Assembly (NCBI GenBank): GCA_934515035.1
Contig: CAKSXP010000087.1
Coordinates: 1-7,600 of the forward strand
From: an uncultured Oscillospiraceae bacterium
GTDB taxonomy: Bacteria > Bacillota > Clostridia > Oscillospirales > Oscillospiraceae
Direction: 5' to 3'
DNA length: 7,600 nt
The notes below the pieces were generated by a model that saw nothing but the letters and a program-made list of their open reading frames with translations, did not search any database and was not told the DNA's origin. The translations under genes and the position numbers were made by a program. Shown in pieces: positions 1-4,857 of the stretch. The first letter of the stretch is position 1, and each line of letters opens with the position of its first letter.

Positions 1-60
1 GGCTGCAACCTTGCAAGGAACCTTCCCCGCGCGGGAAAGGTTCCTTGCAAGGTTGCAGCC
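1..60. repeat. 60-base near-perfect palindrome at the window edge
   Basis: Bases 1-24 are the exact reverse complement of 37-60. The centre (26-35) is the perfect 10-base palindrome CCCGCGCGGG, and the only mismatched pair is 25/36. The right half reads as native coding sequence of the ketopantoate-reductase-like gene; the left half is the same DNA turned round. An artefactual fold-back at a contig end, primed from the short central palindrome, explains this best. A true chromosomal hairpin inside the gene is the alternative. Confidence 0.9.
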
Positions 61-93
61 CAGCACGCCTGCGCCGAATACCAGTATTTTCAT
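1..93 (-). CDS. Ketopantoate reductase (ApbA/PanE-like) family protein, N-terminal fragment
   Basis: Only the first codons are present. Reading down from the ATG at 93-91, the protein begins MKILVFGAGVLGCNLARNL, then SRAGK. This is a Rossmann-fold dinucleotide-binding start with the GxGxxG loop at residues 7-12, and the wording is typical of the ketopantoate reductase (2-dehydropantoate 2-reductase) family, which reduces ketopantoate with NADPH in pantothenate and CoA synthesis. Many family members are paralogues with unknown substrates, so I give no gene symbol. The start is supported by an AGGAGG site at 106-101, seven bases upstream. After SRAGK the frame continues as VPCKVAA, which does not fit the family; these codons belong to the inverted copy at bases 1-30 and are probably not native sequence. 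An alternative is another NAD(P)-binding oxidoreductase, since so few residues are visible. Confidence 0.6.
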   Translation of the reverse strand, partial: MKILVFGAGVLGCNLARNLSRAGKVPCKVAA

Positions 94-137
94 AACAAAG
101 CCTCCTATGCCTGCTTTATGTGTTCACGTTTTTTGCA

Positions 138-153
138 GTTAGATGCAACTAAC
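138..153. promoter_or_regulatory. Operator-like palindrome upstream of the reductase gene
   Basis: The sequence GTTAGATGCAACTAAC is a 16-base inverted repeat with one mismatched central pair (143/148). Its size and AT/GC pattern resemble operators of MarR-type dimeric winged-helix repressors. It lies 45 bases upstream of the reductase start codon and just downstream of a TATAAG element at 166-161, so it would overlap a transcription start fired from there. A repressor site is inferred; the regulator is unknown. The MarR gene in this window is one candidate, but its own promoter palindrome differs in sequence. Confidence 0.45.
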
Positions 154-170
154 CATTTAGCTTATAAAAC

Positions 171-185
171 GCTGCCGCCGGCAGC
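171..185 (-). other. Small hairpin in the reductase leader, attenuator-like
   Basis: GCTGCC and GGCAGC flank a three-base loop. In the minus direction the stem is followed directly by GTTTTATAA. A six-pair GC-rich stem with a short T run could act as a weak intrinsic terminator or attenuator if transcription starts at the promoter proposed upstream. The T run is short and interrupted, so the function is uncertain. Confidence 0.25.
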
Positions 186-272
186 TTTCAGCGGTGTTTG
201 CAGTTTTCGGCCGTACATGGCAAAGCTTCCATCAGGCCATATTCGTTTTCACTGCAAGCCCGCCTGTTTCCA

Positions 273-301
273 AGTATACCTTTGCTTCCGCTCAAGCACA
301 A
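273..301 (-). promoter_or_regulatory. Candidate sigma-A promoter for the reductase gene
   Basis: On the minus strand TTGTGC (301-296) and TATACT (278-273) are separated by 17 bases, the optimal spacing. The start would fall near 266, leaving a leader of about 170 bases that contains the small hairpin and the operator-like palindrome. A second -10-like element, TATAAG at 166-161, has no good -35 partner. Position is inferred from sequence match alone. Confidence 0.35.
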
Positions 302-396
302 CACAATTCTCATATTTATGAAAACTTTTTTCGGAGCACAGCGAGTATATTCCGGCATATGACGGCGTTACCGGCCGCACAAAGACCGAAAGCGCA

Positions 397-442
397 CAAA
401 CGCAGAGCAGAGACGGCGTGCGCCGTCTCTGCTCCGCGTTTG
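397..442 (-). terminator. Long hairpin, probable terminator of the exporter operon
   Basis: Bases 397-418 pair with 421-442 over 22 positions with one mismatch (404/435), around a two-base centre. The core arms are CAGAGACGGCG and CGCCGTCTCTG. It lies 54 bases beyond the stop codon of the second ABC gene, where the operon should end. In the minus direction the tail is TTTGTGCGCTTT, only moderately T-rich. The plus side is followed by the richer TTTGCTTTTTATATTTTT, so the element may work in both directions, although I see no plus-strand gene to terminate. Confidence 0.6.
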
Positions 443-495
443 CTTTTTATATTTTTCCGCTCCGGCGATTGCGGAACGGGCCGGATCTCTGTCCG

Positions 496-2268
496 TCAGG
501 ACGCCTGCTCAAACTGGCTGTTGTAGAGGTCGGCATAGAAACCGCCGCGCTGCATCAGTTCATCGTGGGTCCCGCTCTCTATCACATCGCCGTCGCGCAT
601 GACAAGGATCAGGTCGGCATTTCTGATAGTGGAAAGGCGGTGCGCAATCACAAAGCTGGTGCGGCCCTTCGTGAGCTCATCCATTGCCCGCTGGATCAGG
701 AGTTCGGTGCGGGTATCGACCGAGGATGTGGCCTCGTCAAGGATCAGCATGGGCGCGTTTTGCAGCATGGCGCGGGCAATGGTGAGCAGCTGCTTCTGCC
801 CGGCGGAGATGCTGGCACTTTCTGAAAGAACGGTGTCAAAGCCCTGCGGCAGCGTGTGAACAAATTTATCAAGCCCACAGGCACGGCAGACCTTTTCAAG
901 CTGATCGTCGGTTATGCCCTCCATGTTGTAAACAAGGTTTTCCCGGACCGTCCCCTCAAAGAGCCAGGTGTCTTGCAAGACCATGCTGAAGAGCTTATGC
1001 ACATTTTCCCGGCTCATTTCGGAGATCGGAACGCCGTCGATTTTGATGGTGCCGCTGTTTATCTCGAAAAAGCGCATGAGTAGGTTGACCATCGTTGTTT
1101 TTCCGGCGCCGGTCGGACCGACGATGGCGACCTTCTGGCCGGGGTGAACCTCGGCGGAAAAGTCCTTGATGATGACCTTATCCGGCGTATCGGGGTAGCT
1201 GAAACGGACATGCTCAAAGCTGACCGTGCCGTGAACATCGGTAAGAACGGTCGTTTTCTCGCTCTCGTCGGGCATTTCTTCGCTTTCAAGGAAGTCGAAA
1301 ATGCGGTGTGCGGAGGCCGAAGCCGTCTGCATATTGGTCATGCCCTGTGCCATCTGCGTCAGCGGCGAGGTGAACAGACGCACATAGAGGATGAAGGAAA
1401 CGATAACCCCGAACTCTATCGTGCCGTTTATGGCGAGTATCGAGCCGAAAACGCAGACGGCGACATAGGCGATGTTGCCGATGATGTTCATCAGCGGCTG
1501 CATCATGCCGGAGAGGAACTGCGACTTCCAGTTTGCGTCATAGACGGCGGAATTGAGCTTATCAAACTGTGCGCCGATCTTACGCCCGGCACGGCTGAGA
1601 CGCACTACCTCGTGACCGGAATACATCTCCTCCACATAACCGTTCAGTTCGCCAAGGCTCTTCTGCCGCGCGGAGAAAAAGCGCTGCGATTTGGACATGA
1701 TCAGAACCACCAGAAGCATACCCACAAGGGTCACGCCAATGGAAACGAGGGCAAGGTGCCATTCCGTAACGAACATCATGATAAGACAGCCGACAAACTG
1801 CGTCGCGGCGCTGATGATCGTCGGCATACTGTTGGTAAGCCCCTGCTGCAATGTGGAAACATCGTTTGTGATTCGGCTGAGGATGTCGCCCTGCGAGGTG
1901 GTGTTGAAGTATTTCTGCGGCACCTTATTTATTTTTTCGGACAGTTCCCCGCGCATACGGTAGGACATTTTCAGAGTGACGACAGCCATTGTGTAGTGCT
2001 GAACAAAGCTGAAAACTGCACTGAGGGCATAAATGACTGCAAGGAAAACGCCTATCTTTGCGATAGCCGCAAGGTCGATGCTTCCGGCAAGACCGTCCGA
2101 CATCAGCGTAGCGATCTGACCGATTTTGTCGGGGCCGATGATGGTCATTACGGCGCTGAGAGCGGCAAGTATCAGCGCGGCGATAATGACCCCCATGCTG
2201 GAGCGCATATATCCGGCAATTCTCGGAATGGCCGAACGGAGGCCGTTCCGCTTATCTTTTCGATTCAT
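496..2268 (-). CDS. Heterodimeric ABC exporter half-transporter, consensus-ATPase subunit
   Basis: This 590-residue protein is a full-length ABC half-exporter: an N-terminal membrane domain of about six helices (roughly residues 25-45, 70-92, 148-191 and 258-301), then an ATPase domain. Visible motifs are Walker A GPTGAGKT (384-391), the Q-loop glutamine at 432, Walker B LILDE with the catalytic Glu at 512, and the switch His at 543 in IAHRLST. The signature motif is SAGQ (488-491) rather than the usual SGGQ. It therefore supplies the working Walker A/B half-site and the degraded signature, complementing its upstream partner. A ribosome binding site GGAGGG (2280-2275) sits in the 12-base gap after the partner gene. 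Related MarR-linked pairs export drugs such as fluoroquinolones (SatAB type); the substrate here is unknown. It closes the operon before the hairpin at 397-442. Confidence 0.93.
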   Translation of the reverse strand: MNRKDKRNGLRSAIPRIAGYMRSSMGVIIAALILAALSAVMTIIGPDKIGQIATLMSDGLAGSIDLAAIAKIGVFLAVIYALSAVFSFVQHYTMAVVTLKMSYRMRGELSEKINKVPQKYFNTTSQGDILSRITNDVSTLQQGLTNSMPTIISAATQFVGCLIMMFVTEWHLALVSIGVTLVGMLLVVLIMSKSQRFFSARQKSLGELNGYVEEMYSGHEVVRLSRAGRKIGAQFDKLNSAVYDANWKSQFLSGMMQPLMNIIGNIAYVAVCVFGSILAINGTIEFGVIVSFILYVRLFTSPLTQMAQGMTNMQTASASAHRIFDFLESEEMPDESEKTTVLTDVHGTVSFEHVRFSYPDTPDKVIIKDFSAEVHPGQKVAIVGPTGAGKTTMVNLLMRFFEINSGTIKIDGVPISEMSRENVHKLFSMVLQDTWLFEGTVRENLVYNMEGITDDQLEKVCRACGLDKFVHTLPQGFDTVLSESASISAGQKQLLTIARAMLQNAPMLILDEATSSVDTRTELLIQRAMDELTKGRTSFVIAHRLSTIRNADLILVMRDGDVIESGTHDELMQRGGFYADLYNSQFEQAS

Positions 2269-2280
2269 TTTTATCCCTCC

Positions 2281-4035
2281 TTATGCAAGCTCCGAAGCGC
2301 TCAACTGCGATGTTGCTATCTCGCGGTAAACCTCGCAGGAGCGCATCAGTTCTTCATGCGTCCCCATACCGGCGATCTCTCCGCGTTCGAGGACAATGAT
2401 CTTGTCCGCATGGCGGATCGTGCTGATACGCTGGGCGACGATGATCTTGGTCGTGCCGTGAAGCTGCTCATTCAGGCCCTCACGCAGATTTGCATCCGTC
2501 CGGTAATCGAGCGCCGAGAACGAATCGTCAAAAATCAGTATCTCGGGCTTTCTCGCCAGCGCACGGGCGATGGAAAGGCGCTGCTTCTGCCCGCCGGATA
2601 CGTTGCGGCCAAGCTGCGCGATCTCGTATTCAGTACCCTCCGGCAGCTTATCGACAAACTCCTTTGCCTGTGAGAGTCGGATGGCCTCGGCCAGAGCCGC
2701 ATCATCTTCGCCCGAGGCACTTTCTCCGAAGAGCACATTGTCCCGTATGGTGCCGGAGAACAGAACCGCTTTTTGCGTAACGTACCCCAGCTTGTCATAC
2801 AGAGCGTCAAAGGTATAGTCCTTTACATTGACGCCGTCTACCAAAACCTCGCCGCTCGTTGTGTCATAAAACCTCGGAATGAGACTGATCAGCGTTGTTT
2901 TTCCGCTGCCGGTCGCGCCGATGATGGCCAGGGTCTCGCCTTTGTTCACCTTGAAATCGATATTTACAAGTTCATCCTCCGAGGCATGGGGATAACGGAA
3001 AGACACATTCCGGAATTCCACGGTTCCGGTTTCTTTTCCGCTTTTAACGCCGCCCTCGCGGATCGACGCCCTGCGGTCCAGCACCTCGTTGATACGCTCC
3101 GCCGAGACCTGCGCCTGCGGCAGCAGCATGAATATCATCGCCAGCATCATAAAGGCCATCACTATATAGGTGGCATAAGTGCTGAACACGAGCACCTCGC
3201 TGAACATCGTCAGGCGCGCCGCGGTATCCGCGGCGGCGATATTCTCCACAAGCGCCGCGCCGACCCAGTATATCGCCAGAGAAAGTCCGTTCATCCCAAG
3301 CGTCATCGTCGGCTGTATCAGGGCAAACAGCTTCTGGTTTTTCATTTGCAGGTCCATCATGCCGCGGCTCGGGCCGTCAAACTTTCTGTTCTGAAATTCT
3401 TCGGCATTGAAAGCATGTACGACGTTGATGCCGGTCAGGTTTTCACGGGCCACGCGGTTTATTTTATCCGTCATCTTCTGCACAAGGCGGAAGCGCGGGA
3501 TGCAGGTGCTCATGACCAACAGCACCGTCACAAAGAGCACAACGACAAACGCGGCGGTAACAGCGGACAACTCCCAGCTCTTGCCGAGGATCTTGATGAT
3601 CGCCCAAACCGCCATGATGGGGGCTTTTATCATCATTTGCAGGCCCATGGCAATGATCATCTGTATCTGGGTAATGTCGTTCGTTGTTCTGGTTATCAGG
3701 CTGGGGATGGAAAAATCCTGCATCTCTTCGCTGCCGATATCCATGACATGATGGAACAGCTTATCGCGGACGGCAAAGCTGAACCCGGAAGCGGTCTTGG
3801 CCGCAAGAAAGCCGCAGGCGATGGCAAGGACAGCGCTGAAGGCCGTACAGCCGAGCATTTTCAGCCCGACATTCACAATTTCCGCCGTCGTGCCGGAGGT
3901 TTTAATGAGCACCGTCAGCTCGGTCATATAATCCGGCAGGCGCAGATCAAAATAGATCTGCACCACAACGAACGCCAGGCAGAGAAGCGCCATCAGCTTC
4001 TCTTTCCGGCGCATGTTCTTCAATAGCTTTACCAT
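2281..4035 (-). CDS. Heterodimeric ABC exporter half-transporter, degenerate-ATPase subunit
   Basis: This 584-residue half-exporter has membrane helices in about the first 305 residues and a C-terminal ATPase domain. Walker A is GATGSGKT (373-380), the Q-loop glutamine is at 421, and the signature is canonical SGGQ (480-483). Walker B reads LIFDD, with Asp 504 where the catalytic Glu should be, and the switch histidine is replaced by Gln 535 in VAQRIST. These losses mark the degenerate-site subunit of asymmetric exporters such as TM287/288 and BmrC/BmrD, so it should pair with the next gene, whose defect lies in the signature instead. The start at 4035 is supported by GGAGA (4045-4041), which shares bases with the stop codon of the MarR gene, suggesting translational coupling. 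The product should act as a membrane efflux heterodimer; the substrate cannot be read from the sequence. Confidence 0.93.
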   Translation of the reverse strand: MVKLLKNMRRKEKLMALLCLAFVVVQIYFDLRLPDYMTELTVLIKTSGTTAEIVNVGLKMLGCTAFSAVLAIACGFLAAKTASGFSFAVRDKLFHHVMDIGSEEMQDFSIPSLITRTTNDITQIQMIIAMGLQMMIKAPIMAVWAIIKILGKSWELSAVTAAFVVVLFVTVLLVMSTCIPRFRLVQKMTDKINRVARENLTGINVVHAFNAEEFQNRKFDGPSRGMMDLQMKNQKLFALIQPTMTLGMNGLSLAIYWVGAALVENIAAADTAARLTMFSEVLVFSTYATYIVMAFMMLAMIFMLLPQAQVSAERINEVLDRRASIREGGVKSGKETGTVEFRNVSFRYPHASEDELVNIDFKVNKGETLAIIGATGSGKTTLISLIPRFYDTTSGEVLVDGVNVKDYTFDALYDKLGYVTQKAVLFSGTIRDNVLFGESASGEDDAALAEAIRLSQAKEFVDKLPEGTEYEIAQLGRNVSGGQKQRLSIARALARKPEILIFDDSFSALDYRTDANLREGLNEQLHGTTKIIVAQRISTIRHADKIIVLERGEIAGMGTHEELMRSCEVYREIATSQLSASELA

Positions 4036-4044
4036 GGTTATCTC

Positions 4045-4512
4045 CTATTCTTTCGATGAAACTCCGTTTTTTCGTATCTCTTCAATGTTGCCGCTGAGAA
4101 TAGTCAGGCACTTGTGGAATACTTCGATATCCGTATCCGACATTCCGATGACCAGCTTCTGCGCGAAACACTTTTGCAGTTCGTGTCCCCTTTCAATGAT
4201 GCCGCCTGCCGCATCCGTGCAGACGAGCCGGGTTTTACGCCGGTCGCCGGGAACACTCTGGCGCAAAAGCAGACCTTCGTTTACAAGCCTGTCTATATGG
4301 ACGGACACGATCCCGGTTTTCAGTCCCCGGCACCGGCAGATATCCCCCGCCGTACTGTTTTCCGGATTGTTTGCAATAAACATAAGGATGTCCACAGCCA
4401 TCGGCGGCAGTCCCGTATCCCTGCATATCGGCTGAAGCACTGCATGATACGCCTCGATAAACCTGTTCGCGTTGCGGAACATCTGCGAAGCGGTGAAATT
4501 CTGTTCAGTCAT
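4045..4512 (-). CDS. MarR-family winged-helix transcriptional regulator
   Basis: The chosen start gives a 155-residue protein, normal for MarR regulators. The winged helix spans about residues 38-101: helices around DILMFIANNP and STAGDICRCRG, a recognition helix around KTGIVSVHIDRLVNEG (65-80), and the wing VPGDRRKTRLVCTDAA (87-102) with the family's Asp-x-Arg at 90-92. Helical ends would form the dimer. The ATG at 4512 has GGAGG at 4522-4518. The frame stays open upstream to another ATG at 4656, but that extension would contain the promoter itself and has no similarity, so I reject it. It is the first gene of an operon with two ABC exporter genes starting 9 bases after its stop. The likely role is ligand-responsive repression of the exporter and of itself, inferred from this arrangement and the palindrome at its promoter. 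The inducer is unknown. Confidence 0.92.
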   Translation of the reverse strand: MTEQNFTASQMFRNANRFIEAYHAVLQPICRDTGLPPMAVDILMFIANNPENSTAGDICRCRGLKTGIVSVHIDRLVNEGLLLRQSVPGDRRKTRLVCTDAAGGIIERGHELQKCFAQKLVIGMSDTDIEVFHKCLTILSGNIEEIRKNGVSSKE

Positions 4513-4535
4513 AATTTCCTCCAGAAATAGAAACC

Positions 4536-4545
4536 CTAATATTAG
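4536..4545. promoter_or_regulatory. Candidate MarR autoregulatory operator
   Basis: CTAATATTAG is a perfect 10-base palindrome lying 10 bases beyond the -10 element of the marR promoter, at about positions +4 to +13 of the predicted transcript. A bound dimer there would block transcription of marR and both exporter genes. That MarR proteins often repress their own operons from sites at the promoter is established; its action here is inferred. The half-site CTAA also occurs in the palindrome at 138-153, but with different spacing. Confidence 0.5.
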
Positions 4546-4555
4546 AATGTCTATT

Positions 4556-4583
4556 ATTATATTCATTTTGCAGCAAAAGTCAA
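4556..4583 (-). promoter_or_regulatory. Sigma-A promoter of the marR-ABC operon
   Basis: On the minus strand TTGACT (4583-4578) and a perfect TATAAT (4561-4556) are 16 bases apart. Predicted start is near 4549, giving a leader of about 37 bases before the marR ATG. The near-consensus match implies a strong promoter that would need repression, which fits the palindrome at 4536-4545. Confidence 0.85.
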
Positions 4584-4626
4584 CGGGTTTTGAAAAAATC
4601 CTAGATCTTCTTTTGTCCCATCGTTC

Positions 4627-4678
4627 GGCACGGTGCCTGACGCCGCACGGGCGCATTCCTGCCCGTCAGGACCGTGCC
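4627..4678. repeat. Large imperfect hairpin upstream of the marR promoter
   Basis: Outer arms GGCACGGT (4627-4634) and ACCGTGCC (4671-4678) pair perfectly; after a one-base bulge CCTGAC (4636-4641) pairs with GTCAGG (4665-4670), and GGGC (4649-4652) can pair with GCCC (4661-4664) around an eight-base loop. It ends 43 bases upstream of the -35 element. Neither side carries a T tract, so an intrinsic terminator is unlikely. It could be a dispersed palindromic repeat or a second protein-binding region; I cannot tell which. Confidence 0.6.
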
Positions 4679-4825
4679 CGCCTCTGTACTATTATTCGAT
4701 CAAAACACTTCATTTTAATCGCGCAAGCGGCTGAAGATGAATTTTCTCTTGTGATAAACTCCCGGCTTTGTGAATAAGAATTTCAAATCATTCCGGGTTC
4801 ACGTACCGGAGAAAGCGCGGGCAAT

Positions 4826-4857
4826 AAAAAAAGGCGGTGGGCTTATTGCCCACCGCC
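4826..4857 (-). terminator. Intrinsic terminator of the surface-protein operon
   Basis: In the minus direction a perfect 10-pair stem, GGCGGTGGGC (4857-4848) with GCCCACCGCC (4842-4833), encloses the loop AATAA and is followed by seven T residues (4832-4826). The stop codon TAA of the lipoprotein gene is in the loop, and the ascending arm encodes its last Gly residues. This is a canonical Rho-independent terminator overlapping the gene's 3' end. Confidence 0.95.

Larger units (their letters stand above)
94..495. other. Intergenic region between the ABC exporter operon and the reductase gene
   Basis: No supported gene lies in these 402 bases. From right to left in the direction of transcription it contains the 3' end of the exporter transcript, a long terminator-like hairpin (397-442), a possible minus-strand promoter (273-301), a small GC-rich hairpin followed by T residues (171-185), a second weak -10-like element (TATAAG, 166-161), a 16-base palindrome (138-153), and the AGGAGG site (106-101) of the reductase gene. 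Short open frames on both strands lack ribosome binding sites and resemble no family I know. Confidence 0.7.
4513..4825. other. Intergenic region between surface-protein operon and exporter operon
   Basis: No gene is supported in these 313 bases. They hold the marR ribosome binding site (4522-4518), a palindrome (4536-4545), a strong promoter (4556-4583) and a large imperfect hairpin (4627-4678). Bases 4680-4825 are more AT-rich and show no clear promoter, repeat or coding signal. The T tract of the upstream terminator begins at 4832. Confidence 0.7.

Noticed and set aside
1..60. Intrinsic terminator or transposon inverted repeat as the explanation for the edge palindrome
   Set aside because: The right arm is in-frame native coding sequence of a conserved family, there is no T tract, and no transposase or target duplication is visible.
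188..313. Minus-strand 41-codon frame beginning MRIVLCLSGS in the leader region
   Set aside because: No ribosome binding site precedes its ATG and the product is not recognisable; a proposed promoter lies inside it.
118..526. Plus-strand open frames in the 5' intergenic region
   Set aside because: No ribosome binding sites, overlap with the terminator hairpin and the end of the ABC gene, and no recognisable protein features.
1144..2673. Plus-strand open frame of 509 codons opposite the exporter genes
   Set aside because: It lies antisense to both ABC genes, crosses their boundary, has no ribosome binding site and encodes a His/Arg-rich product with no family features. It is a shadow of GC-biased coding on the other strand.
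2773..4026. Plus-strand open frame of 417 codons opposite the first ABC gene
   Set aside because: Same reasons: fully antisense to a well-supported gene and low-complexity basic composition typical of a reverse-frame shadow.
4513..4656. N-terminal extension of the MarR protein to an upstream ATG
   Set aside because: The extension would contain the TTGACT/TATAAT promoter and palindrome, has no good ribosome binding site, and would make the protein longer than is usual for the family.
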